DNA of 64,000 nt from positions 66,560,919 to 66,624,918 of the forward strand of contig CM069452.1 in assembly GCA_035610835.1 (NCBI GenBank), read 5' to 3'. The notes beneath the pieces are model-generated. The model had not been told where the DNA came from. It saw nothing but the letters and a program-made list of their open reading frames with translations, and did not search any database. Below, piece by piece: positions 45,401 to 58,800 of the stretch. The position numbers and the translations under genes are program-made. This stretch comes from Ophiura sarsii (taxonomy: Eukaryota; Echinodermata; Ophiuroidea; Amphilepidida; Ophiuridae). The number at the start of each line of letters is the position of its first letter. Position 1 is the stretch's first letter.

Positions 45401-48400
45401 AGCCGACAAAACCAGACATCATGTATGAAATGGATCCCGATAAATACAAAAAACAGCTCAATAACAATAACCCAGAAATACAAAACTGCCAACCTGAACA
45501 CTGTCAAAGATATATAGGCACCGAATTCAATATCATCGCAGAGAAACTAAATATCAGCAAAAGAATAGACAGAACTGAACAAAAACATGTATTCATAACT
45601 CTCAAAGATCATAAAGACAATTTCGAGACCAAAACGCAATGTAGACTCATTATTCCTTCAAAATCTGACGTTGGTCGAATCAGTAAATTGTTCCTCGACC
45701 GAATAAACAACGACATCAGATCCAAAATAGATGTAAACCAATGGCGCAATACCAACTCAGTAATTGATTGGTTTAGCAACTTCAGAACAGAAACAAACTG
45801 GTTTTCCTTACGTTTGATATAGTTGACTTTTAGCCCTCCTTTTCGGAAGAGCTCTTGACCAATTGTCTCAAATGGGCCAATACCCACACTCGCATTAGCA
45901 CCATAGAACTTGACACAATCCTGCATGCCAGGAGGTCGTTGCTTTTTGATAACAACGGAAAAGCATGGGTCAAAAGAGATGCAGCAAATTAATTGATGTG
46001 ACCATGGGTGCCTACGATGGGGCAGAAAGAGTTAGTTGGGCTATATGTTCTGAACATTCTTAAAAACAAACTCGCCCAAAAAGAAGACGGCCTATACCGT
46101 GACGACGGGTTGGCAGCTATTCAAGCATCAGGTCATGTCGCGGACAGAATAAGAAAAGACCTCACCAAGATCCTACACTCGCTTGGCCTAAAATTTACTG
46201 TATTAACAAATCTAAAACAGGTCAACTTTCTTGACATCAACCTTGACCTATCTTCGGGCTTGCACAAACCATACCGGAAACCAAATGACGTCCCACTATA
46301 CATTATCGCAAATTCGAACCACCCTCCCAGCACTCCTAAAACACATACCCGAGACCATAGGGAAAAGAATATCGTCGCTGTCCTCAGATGACAACGTTTC
46401 CATGACAGCATCCCCTACGTACAATGAAGCCCTTCGCTCAAGTGGTTACAAAGATTGTAAAATATCATTCATCAAAAGAACAGGCTAGCAGAAGGAAAAC
46501 ACACGTGCCAGAAAGAGAAAAGTGACATGGTTCAATCCAACCTTCAGCAAATACATAAAAACCAATGTCGGTCAAACATTTCTGCAATTAATTGAGATGC
46601 ACTTCCCACGTGGACACGCTCTTCATCAATTTTTTATCAGAAACACGATCAAAGTGAGTTATAGTTTCTAGAGGAAAAAGTCGAGATATTGCAAATGAAA
46701 GGCAAATCGATCAATAAGAGATCAGAGCTAATATCAACCTGTCGCCATAGACCAAAACCGCCCAACCGAGTGAAGATGAAGGATAAAAACAAATAGTAAT
46801 AGAAATGTTGTCAGTTGGCCGATGATCGCCTTTTAATAGTAAAAGACAGGCGTGAAACCCAGGGTACCACTCTATGATGCTATAATTGTATAAAATTCAA
46901 TTATATAATTATTAAATCTGTGGACTCTACCTTCTCCATCAATGACTCTGCCTAACTTATCTAATACAATAACCTTACCTGTGCATCAAGTGCAGACAGA
47001 TGTATATTTCCATTCACAACAAATCTGTTGGTGATATCCAGATGCATCATTCCTCCACCTCGTCCTCCTGCACCTCCACCTGACCCGCCACCACTACCCC
47101 ATGATCCTGCATCAAATATACTCCCATAAGGTAAGTTGATGGCTATGGTCTGCTGACTGCTATGACCACCTCGGCCACCACGCCCACCATGGCTTGCTCC
47201 AGAGGCACCACTTGCATAGAGGCTTCCCCGTCCTGTTTAAAAAACAAAAGCAATAAAACTTAGGTTAGTTAAAAGTTTAAGCCCAAGCCAGAAAAGAACC
47301 ATTTCTTCTCAGATTGGACAGTTTTTTGAGATAATGAACAAATGCACCAAAATGTAACAGAGTTAAAAAGGTGTTAAGGTAAAATGGACAATCAGGTTAA
47401 AATGAAAAATGGCTGACTAGCTGACATACTTTAAGGATATAGGAGGAAGGCAATTAAACTAAATCAGTCTTGATTTTAACGTAACATGTGTGATATCACC
47501 TTCAATTGAAACTACACAATATTTATGCTTTACATGTTGAAAACATTCACAGAAAATGTCATATTAACAATAACACATATTAATAGAAACAATACTTTGA
47601 TACTGTAAACTCACCAGGTCCTTCATCGCTATAATGTCCTCCTCCAGTAACCATGACAACCCCTCCTTGACCAACAGTGAAATCATTACACACTACTAGC
47701 AGTGATCCAGCTTGCCATGTTCCATCAATCTCGATAACCTCAACATAAATGGTGGAATTTTCTGCCCCCTCTCCAGGAGCCACTCTTGGTCCTTGGTAAT
47801 CTGTGTCCAACACTCCCCCAGATGATACTACCAGTGTTTTACCAATCAAAGGAGAAGCAAAGTTGAATGGTGTATATGTGGTCACATGACCAGCAATGTT
47901 TGTCTGTTCGATGTTATATTCTCCAGTAGGCTGAATAGTTACATCACCTGATGCTGTTACTGTGAATGTCAACAAGCCTTCAGCAATAGAGAGAAGACCA
48001 GCTTTTAAGGTTCCACCCACATTCATATGATCCAGCCAAAATACAGAACCTACATTAGAACTCCATGTGTTCCTTCCACGTTGGGCTACCAATCTGTCCA
48101 AAGCCATTACACCATTTATTTCAATGCTTTCAATGTTATCAGTTGAGCGTCCTCTGAACACACTTTGAGAATCAACATTCAACGTGCCTCCACTGTTGAT
48201 CAGTATAGAATCAAAGATCTCATCAGTACTTGGCCAGAATGAGAAAGTCCCACCTACTGTGATGTCATAGGCAATGATTGACAGGTTGTTGGCCAATAAG
48301 GTGCCATCAACAGTGAGTGTATCTGTCCAGACTACGGAGTAGGATAAATTCACAAGTGTAGATCCAGCAAAGCTACCATGGTCTAATGTAACACTGGCCC

Positions 48401-51400
48401 CTGAACCTGTATAATTGCATAAAATATATGTAAACATCAGATGATCAATCACTAATACAGTCAGAAAGGACAACATAGTTACATTATAGTGAATGAAGAG
48501 TACAAACATTCACAAATTCAATTGAAACAATGTAAAAGAGGTTGGCATACTATTTTTTCTTTCAATCAGTACAGAGATACTCCTGTTAAAAATAAGTTTA
48601 TTTTCCATGTATTGGGATGTCCAAATTCATTCAAATGCGCTGTATCATAAATGTAAGGTAATTTATCTTATCCATACCTCCCACATCTCACACTCAATAG
48701 CATACTAATTTGATAAATAGAATACAGCAAAGGAAATGCATTATTTCATATACTTACCTATGTTGGTATTTTCTACATGTGTGTCATTTCTGCCATGAAA
48801 AAACACTGGTCCAAGGAACGTCATCCTGCCTCCTGGACTCATAACATCTACTTTGTCAACTGGGAAATCTGCCATCTGCAGAGTGAAGTATCCAGATCCA
48901 CCTATGGTCAAATTATGCCAGCCTGACCCAACATCTAACTCACCAGCATGAAATGTCCCATCTACAATGACCTCATCAACATAGAGCTCAGATGAATTAT
49001 GTCGCCAAATGTCCCAGCTACCTTTATTTGTATCCAGAAGTAGTTGACCTTCGATGATAAGATGCTTTATATTGTCATGGCGATTACCATGGAGAAATAT
49101 TGAATGGAACACCTCCATAACAGCACTATCTTGGATTGTTATAACATCACATGGGAAATCTGTCGCTGGATCAAAACGGAATTCTCCACTTCCTGACATT
49201 TCTAAATAGTCCCAGCCATCAGTAGTTGGGTAATTATTACTGAAGAGTCCTGCATACAACTTGCCTGAAATACTGACTCCATGAGCTGCTATGTAGGAGA
49301 CATTAGTCCAGGATTCTTCTGATCTACCATCAGTATCTAGATGTATTTCACCTTCTATGGTAAGATCTCGGATTTTATCATTGACATTGCCATGGAGAAA
49401 GATTGAACGAAACACTTCCATGATGGCTCTTTCTCGGATTGTGATATGGTCACAAGGGAACTCAAATGTTGCTGGATCAAAACGGAATTTTCCACTTCCC
49501 GACATTTCCAAAGAGTCCCATCCTTCAGTGTTCGGGTAGATGTTGCTGAAGAGGCCTGCATACAACTTGCCAGCAATATTGACTCGATGAGCTCCTATGT
49601 AGGATATATTGGTCCAGAAACCTTCTGCTCTGCCATCAGTGTCCAGATATATTTCACCTGTGGTACCAATGGTTATGGTTGCTGTTCTCTCATTGGTGGT
49701 GCCAGTAATACTAACAGGATTCTTGACATACATAAGGCCATCAACTTGCAAAGTGTCCACAGGGAAAATATCTGGTAAAAGAAAGACACGAAGGAAAGGG
49801 ATAATTGAGTTTTTGAGACGGATTAATGACCTCAGGTTAGCTGAGACCACAGACATATCATATGCTTCAAATAAATAAAATATTTGATGGGGAATTTGAG
49901 AGTAGACAATTGATAAATAAACTTTATAACTTCATCTCAGGAAATTCAATGATAGCCTTCAAAAGGTATTTTCACTGGTATTTAAGCATTAACATTTCAT
50001 TCATAACACTACACTGTAGTTTTTACCTCTGTAGAATTCTTTTGAGTATATTGATATTATCCTTTTGTTTTTATTTCTTTGTCTACATGCATTCTCCATA
50101 CACACATCCATGTATGTACCATGTAGTAGTGATAACAAATCTAAGAGAAAAAAATCCCAACTGACTTGTCTCTCTGGTAGTTGGACATGGTGTGGGCAAA
50201 CAAACAACTTCATGGATGGGCCTTTTGACTCACCAACTACGGTTATAGTAACCGTCCCATGTTGAGTAATGGTAAATGCAGTCAATTTCTCTGCGAAATG
50301 GACTTTTCCAGCTTCAAAATTACCACTGACTGATACATCAAATGCCAATATTCTTGAATAAGAACTTTCATTTCTACTGGCAAATTGGTGACTATCCAAT
50401 ATAACTGAGCTGTCATGATGGGTTACCATGGAAACACGGGTTGATTGATTAGTTCCTCTGATGTCCATTGGATTAAAGCTTTCCAACAATCCATAGATAC
50501 TGATGACAGATGTTGAAAGAACACCTTCAATATAATGAAATATATTGTTAGTTTAGCAACAGACAGGTCTTATTAAATAATTAATCAAATAAATGTTAGT
50601 GCTAATAATATATATCATTTTTCTATTAGCTCAAAGCACTTTATATTTATTCTGCCTATAGGGTACAAAGAAATCATGTTGTTTCAATGGTAGCTAGTTA
50701 TGTGCACAGACCCCTCAGCACTAATAGATTGTAACTAACCCTAACAGCTTCCCATTACACCTGGGTGGTGTGAGGCAGGTGATGTAAAACACCTTGTCCA
50801 CGTGTAAGCCACTGTGCCCCACATAAAAAGGGGCAGTATCAACATTGAAGAGCGCTATATAAGTCCACTAACTTAGCAGAATAATTTTACTGGCCATCTG
50901 TCATTATATTGGGCTTTTTTTTTTTTAGTAAATCATAGGATGGCCCTTTGTTAGTTCGAGACTTACCAACTGATGTCATCCACATTTGTCCATGCTCACT
51001 GATTGTAAAGGTTTCAACATCATGAGGAAATTGAAGTTCATGGGCAAGAAATTCACCACCAATCATTATTTCATGAATCCAGAGTTGACTGAAAGAATTG
51101 TTTGTGCTAGTGTTATAAAAACGGCCGCTGTCAAAGGTCACGACACTTCCTTGTGATGTTGTGAAGAAATTTGTAGCGGTTTGATTACGACCTTTGATGA
51201 CAATATGGTTAAGGCAATTAAAGACCCCATCAATTGTGACTTCATTGATAGCAAAGTCTCCATCTGCTTGCAAGGTCAAAGTACCTTCTACCAGAAGAGA
51301 TTGCCAGCCAACATTGATTGCCAGTTTACCCGCATGGAGTGTCCCACTAACTCTAACATCGTCAGCGTTGATTTCAGATTCTTCATTGAGGAGAATGCCT

Positions 51401-52846
51401 TGTTGTGATCTGCTCGAATCTAAATTAAGTTCTCCTGTTTGCTCCACTGTGAATTCTGTTACCAAACGGTAAGTTCTACCTGTAAATGCCACAGGGTTAT
51501 TGATTACTACAGAACCAGAAATTCGGAACACATCTGCTTTGAAGATTCCATTTGCAGTAAACAAGACATTGCCAGCATTTCCAACTTGGAAGACAGCAAA
51601 CCCTGAACCAAACGACAAGCTACCAGGTCTAAACATTCCGTTGATTGAAGCTGTGTTGCAATCTAACATGGAATCATTACCAGCAGGCCAAGATACGGAA
51701 CCACCAGATGAGATTGAGAACTCAGCACCATGAATGGACAAAGGACTTGATGCAGTCATGCTACCTTCAATAGTGATGTATTTCACTTGGAAGGATCGTG
51801 TGCCAGGCTCAAACTGGAAAGCTGCCGATGGAGAAACATTTAGATTGGCACAATCTACCAGGGACAATTGTCCAGCATTGACTTGTCCTGTGACTATCAG
51901 TGAATTGATTTGAAACACAGATATGCCTGAAAATACACCTGTTGTTTGGGATGCCGTGTCGAGTTGAACGTTGTGCAAAGTTGCTGAAGAAACATCTAAT
52001 TTCATATTGCAGGCAACTGACAATGAGCTTCCTGTTTCCATAACAACCATCTTGTCTCGTCCAATAATATTCAACTCATACCCACAAAGGCCATCTATAT
52101 GTGATTGCCGTATTTCAAGGGTGGAACCCGATTTCAATCGAAGTGAATGTAAATTAACTGCATGGATTTGTGGATCGGATGTTGGTATCATTGTAAATAC
52201 AGGACTACCTGTCCCTCCAAAAACTAACTCTGTGGTAGGGATTGTGGCAAGATGTCCACGAATCGTAGCCGATTTAGTCATCTCCACCACATGATCTAGC
52301 AGCAAACTAGCCCCGTCCTTGACTTCAATCTCTGCATCAAGTTTCGTTATGAGCCTAGAATGTCCGCCAGATACAACATGTATTGCGGATGTTTCATCAG
52401 CAGATGCGGAGGTGAAGGTGATATTGGTTGCGATTACAAGATGAGATTGGTCTGTCAAATCTATGTTGAGGATGTTGTACTCAGTACTGTCATATGAAAG
52501 CCATGCAGATGCTCCTGTAAATAATAATATGAATGATACACACAATAATAATGATTGTCTTTGAGAATGTGATTCATTTATTAACATTTTGGACTTAATT
52601 AATACCCTAGGCATATGTTAAAAGCATAGAAATATTAATACTTTGTATCTTAGAATACCTCTATGTCTATGTAATTTTCCACATGAAAAATTAACTAGAA
52701 TTGCGCGGTTTTCGGCTAGAGCGGTTAGTATATTTACAGAGTATTGGTAGGCCGCCAGTGCAGGGTTAACATTTTGGTCACATATATCCATCCACACCCC
52801 ACAGACACACACACAACAGAAAACAAAGTGGTCCGTAAGGCGGCCC

Positions 52847-52877
<31 letters not shown>

Positions 52878-55800
52878 AAGAATTCCAGCTTTGGGCCCAA
52901 AATAATACTAAAATGGGACTAAAATCATAAAATTGATACCCCTAACGGAAGTCCCACTTTTTCCTCTATTTTTTTGTTTTTGTTTTTGAACGAGCTCTAT
53001 TCAAATACATGCTGGAGATAAGCAGTTCAAGCTCAACAGGTTTTCTTTCTCCACTGATTCTGCCAAGCCCATCCCTTGGCTTTTCAATGGGAAATAATGT
53101 ATTATGCAAATTACCTACTTAATTAGCATGTATTGCAATGGAAATATAATCAACTATGTGGGAGATATCCTCTCCTCCACCAAGCCCCATGATCATACAT
53201 ATTACGAGTCTTTCAATAATCTGTTCATAAGCTTCTGTACAGATGGACTGACTAAATGATGTATGCAGAACCAAATGGATGGACGAACTGATGAAGTGCT
53301 TATTAAGTTAATTAAGTGTAGTTATTACAAATATTTACCTGATTCTTCAAAGAACCATTCTGTACAGTCACTGTTCTTTTTTGGCTAAAAAATGCAAGAG
53401 AAGAAACAAAAATAGTTAATTTATTGCCAACTGAAATATTTGACAATTTTATGAAAATAAAGTGCGTCTTATTTTATCTAAAGCTGACATCAATTCCACA
53501 TATACAAAGCTTATATTTTAATAGAGAGCTAGCTTATCTCACATGGAGCCATATCGCCAAAAACATCAGATCCAAATTTTGATCTTAAATTGCTCCAGCA
53601 TGTTGAATATTAGAAGCAAAAATGTGTAACACAATGTCTCACAGAACAAGTATGTGCGGTAGGCCTACACCTCAATAGGGTATGACAATATGAGGCTAAT
53701 ACTATCTTGTTCATATCATCTATGATTGTATGAGTCAGGCCCAGTGTCGTATCTAGAGGGGGCCAGGGGCGGCTCCGGCACATCGCGGTATGTCGGCAAA
53801 AAACCGGCTAATTTTGTCCAGTTTCAGACACAATTAAGCTCATTTAGGTAATTTTCAAGTAAAAGGAAGAAGAAGAAAAAATCGCACGCTTCGCGCGCAA
53901 TTCAGATTTTTTTATCAAGAAAATCGGTACATTTGCAATTTGTACCTCCTTGTTACTTTAGTCGGCAAACTTGCCAATTCTCTTCAAAATCCTGGCTATG
54001 CCTCTTGCCAGGCCTAAATTTTTATTGGCCTTATGAGAAAAATATGAGCTTTCTTCTCATACTAAAATCTTAATTTGATGGGGTAAAGTTCAGAAATGAG
54101 GAAGTCAATTACTCACCTTTAATGATTCCTGATGAATTTTGAAAGGGAAATATGTCCACTTAACAAAATATAAACTCTCATTAACCTGACTTGAGAAGAG
54201 CGCAGACTTAATGCTTAAAAATATGGTTTTGTTTTGGATATATCCATAAAAAACAGCAGTCAGGAAAGTGGAATACACCTGTCAAAGCAAATTCCTGTTT
54301 TGAATGAGCTCCTACCTGTGGTAAGTTCCCCATATTGTTAATTTTAAGAGATGATGGTAAACTCAAAAACACAGTGCCTGGCCCACCAGGTTCACCATCT
54401 GTAAACATAGCAACAGAAACAGAACATACTTCATGTTAATATTACCAACTTAAATGACACATAAAAATGTCTGAGCAACAGACTCAACCCAATCTGGAAT
54501 TCTTTCTTAATCCCAACACCACTGAATCTCACAATATACCACGCACGGAATCAGAAAATAAGACTATGTCCGAAAAAACGAACCAGGCATGCTCGTGTGA
54601 TTGCGCAATCATCCGTATTCATTGGTAGGCAGGGAAATGAGAGCCGGCGACGTTTTTTTTCTCTCCTTAAATGCATTAAAGACCATTATAAACTGTTTAA
54701 TCTCAAAGTAGGATTTTGTCCCACTCATCTAATATAAATAAATGCAATAAATTGTTGATGCAAAATGTTTTACAAAACACTAAAAATGAGTTATAACAAA
54801 CATTGCCTTTCATAACTTACTATTTCCAGGATCGACTTCACAAAGGTCTGTCTCAGCACCTGTTGGTAATGTGTGAAAACAATGTACAAGTATCACTGAT
54901 TATTATTCATATCATTTATAGGAACTACTTGCTGGTAAGAAATGATTGGATTGGTTACATATATCATGTATTGGGCCAATCAGAGACATGGTGAGATCAA
55001 TTAAACTTAAAAGTGACTTAAGAGATCTAACAGCTCAATTTTGATTGGTTAATCAGATAATTATATTACGTAATCTACCAATCAGGGGCCCTGTAGGATG
55101 AAAGTGGTAGCCATGGTGATATATTTTAGTTGGCCTAGTATACATTTAGACCCGCTTCATCCTTTTTATTCAATGTCGTATACTTTCACGAATTATTCAA
55201 TATTTAACATGTTTCAAGTCATATTTTATATTCTAACGAGCGTTTGTTGGCAAAAAAGCAAGTATTCGAATTCGAATAGTTTGAGAACTATCTCACATTG
55301 ATTATTAAAAGGCGATTTCTGTCATTGAACACTAGTTAGAAGATAAAAATGTATTGCAACATATTATATAACAAATACTTCTTGAAAGTATTTGATATCA
55401 AATTACAAAAATTATGTACAGGCCCTAAATCAAACAATCAAGCACAATTGTAATAAGTATCAAGCGTCCCATGCAGAGGAAATAAATATATTTTGTTGAA
55501 ATTCTAAACACCCCAACACCTAGACAGCAACTGTTATGGCATAAATATAATGTAGAAGTACCACCTAATTTTGAGCAAGATTTGAAGTACCGGTACTTGC
55601 AAAAATGCAGAAATGACATTTGCATACATAATTTACATACCAGGTACATATCCATAGAGTTGTACAGCCAATGAGATTCCTCTGCTCCAAGATGTGGGAC
55701 GAATTCTTATACGTTTGGCCTTCACTGGTATTGATAGATCATGTCTGACTACACTTGAGCCATCTGTATTAGCACTGAAGACATGAGTTGGTGCCTCCTG

Positions 55801-58800
55801 AATAATCTGGAATGTTTTTTTGTTTGTTTATTAAAGATTAAATAGAATAAAGTTAGTTCAATTTTAGTTCCACATAACAATGCATAATTAATACACAATA
55901 ACAGTAGTCAACAGGAAGCCAACAGGGGCCAGTTTCTGAGCGCTCACCCTACCAATGTGGACATTTTCCCTGGATTTTCTTTTAATCTTTACATCATTAA
56001 AGATGTGACAATCAAAATGTTGCTTAGTTAAGCGTATAGGAAATTGACCCTAGAAATTCAATAATTAAGCTTTTTAAAGCTTAATTATTTAAAAACATGT
56101 TAAAGGGGCTAACAGTGATCTCTGCGAAGTGGTGAGAACAAAAATGTACAGAGGTAGCTTAGAAGTGAAAAGTAACTGTATAGAATCCCCATCATGAATT
56201 GTTTTCACATGAAAAACAAACAAATATATACTTTTAAGTATAAGTATATAAAATACTAACATTTCAAATTGTATCTTTATTTGGTCGCTTTCCGTCTTAT
56301 TATTTGTAGGGTATAATAGCACACCTAAACTACATACAAATATGCACACATCTGATTTAGCAAATCCGAGCAAATCACTGCTAGTCCCTTTAAGCAAGCC
56401 TAAAGGCTTGCCTTAGTGTACATTTTGATTGATATAGAAGTGCACTCTGATCAAAATTATCCCAGCTAATGTCGAGTTTGTAGCTTCTTGCTACTGGTGC
56501 ACAGGTCTAAGATTCAATTTCATCTCATTCCCATCCTCTTCTTTGTTCTGACAAGACACTACCATGCATCCTTTGTTTCACTCCTTTTGGTTATATACTA
56601 ACAGGTAGAAATGTACATGGAATTTCTTTCAGGAAGCTAGAGCAAATCTATTTCAGCAACAGCCAATCAGAAAATTGTATAACCGTACTTTGTTACAAAA
56701 TGTATAAAGGTAGTTTACTTATACCTTGTAACTTCTAAATGCTCCCGATCCATCATCAATTTCTAAGGTATAACTACGCACAAATTGCGGTGAGCCATCA
56801 CGTGGACAGCTAGAACTGCAGCCCTTGGTGGCTATGCCAGTCAAGTACAGGATACCATCCAAAGTAACCTGTAACCATTGGTTGTTGTTGTTAGAGTTGG
56901 CCTTCCAGTATCCATTATTGCTTATGAGTCCCTTGGATGGCACATAGCTGGAGTAACGAGATGATGATGATATTTTACTTGGATCTACCACTAGTGGTCC
57001 ATCTGTATCTATGGTAATATAGGTGAGAAGAAAAAAAAGAAAAAGGAATTAACTTGTTTTATTTTATTTCTTCTTTAACCCCCAAAGAAGATTTCTTGAT
57101 GTACCCCATCATGCTTAGCGCCCCTACAGTACCAGCATGGGCTTATCACCAAAACAAATAGTGCAACAATGTGTTAAAGTAATTAACAGCTGGAGGTCGT
57201 CTGACCTCTACCATAGTAATACATGTACAGATAGGGTAAATTTTGCCACAAATATGAAAGAAGTTGAATCCCAACTAAAACTTGTATTCTTAAAAATATA
57301 GGGTCTTTAAGAAAATCAAGAGAGAACTGTATTAAAGACACATCAATCATATTACTTGCAACAGTATTTTCTTAAAGACCCTCGTTTAACAACTTTATAA
57401 GCATGTCATTGCACTGTTATGTCAATGGGAACCAGTAGACACTGGTGATAGAAGTCAGTGGTCATGTGATGAAAGTGAAGCATCCTGGGGTGCATCAAGA
57501 AATCTTCTTTGTTTAACCCCAGTCTAACAGGAGGAGTTGTTGCACCCACTCTCCTAAAGTTTTTCCTCTGGCATGCTAATATAATTTTATTTACACAAAA
57601 ATGACTTAGGATATTGTTTTCCCATCCTTTACGCTCACTTTGGTGAATTATTTTGACCTACTACATTACCTGAGGATAGGGACCACCATTCAAAAATCAA
57701 CTTTAGCCTATTTTCTGGGATTTCCCATATTTTTGAGGCCGCATATAGACACATATCATAGATACATGACATGGAAAATGTTGGTACTTATTTTGGTGTT
57801 GTTACTGGACAGAAGAGACTCAGAGCTATACATAGGTACCAAATAAACTGCTAACAAAAAGTATCGAAACACTTAGATATGATCCAATATATAACGGCTC
57901 GAAAGGGTATGCATTAATCGAAGCAAATAACCAAGTGCATAATTTTGTTCTGCGTATTTTGACACCTCGATCGATGAGATACGATGTTGCAGAGCGGAAT
58001 TATTGTCATTTCAATGGTCGTGGGTCCAGTTTCAAAAGTGACAATCATCCTATAGAAAGAGGTTTGCATTCTGTTTAGAATGATCAGATTCGTCCTTTTC
58101 AATAGGGATGAGTGTCTCTTTTGAAACTGGACCCACGATCATTGAAATGACAATAACTCCGCTCCGCAACATCCTATCTCAACGATCGTGGTGTCAAAAT
58201 ACGCAGAACAAAATTATGCACTTGGATATTTGCTTCGATTAATGCATACTCTTTATGTACTGGATCATTTCTAAGTGTTTCGATACTTGTTGTGAGCAGT
58301 TTACAACATTATATGAAGCAAAGACCTGTGCTCAACAAACCAAGACACATTGCCATTGTATTGCATTCAATGATGTCCCCCGTCTAATTTGAGTGACATG
58401 TTCATGAACATTTGAAGTAACATGCCCTATAGAAAATCACAGGGGACAGGGGTTGCAACAAACCCCCTAGTGAGGGGTGTTACAAATATGGCTTGGTTAG
58501 ATTAGGGTTAAAACTAGTTGCCTCATACAGTACTCTGTTGAACTGTTCTTCCATGAGGTTCAGTTTCAACCACGTTAGCAAGCTGCTTAAAGATGTATAC
58601 CAAAAAGTGAATGCAGTTGATATTAAATTATACATTCTTCTGAAGAGATAATACTTTCCAGTAATAACTATGCTACATTAAATTGCATTATAAATTTGAA
58701 TTCGCATACCTGCTCTTCCACCAAATGCAAATGTCTCCCCTTGAAAGCTTCCAGTTTGGTAGTTTATGGCTATTCTTCCTGCTGAACCTCCACCCCCATT

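Larger units (their letters stand above)
43733..46915 (+). mobile_element. Penelope-like retroelement, two decayed copies in head-to-tail tandem
   Basis: A 5-prime-truncated copy (43733 to about 44930) is followed at once by a second copy (about 44930-46915). Both share an almost identical tail of about 160 bases. The coding remnants show a reverse transcriptase with a YRDD catalytic motif and a GIY-YIG endonuclease, the domain pair that defines Penelope-like elements. Tandem partial copies are also typical of that group. It sits in the intron between exons 12 and 13, opposite in strand to the gene. All frames are broken. Confidence 0.85.

Noticed and set aside
52514..52614. A signal-peptide-like start (Met at about 52587, hydrophobic core LLLCVSFILLF, then ASA) in frame with exon 8, which would make 52.6 kb the start of a gene.
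   Set aside because: The hydrophobic run is the pyrimidine tract of an intron read in frame, ending in TTTACAG just before the exon. The upstream exon at 53339-53384 joins in phase and the result aligns with the AWLLP step of other modules.
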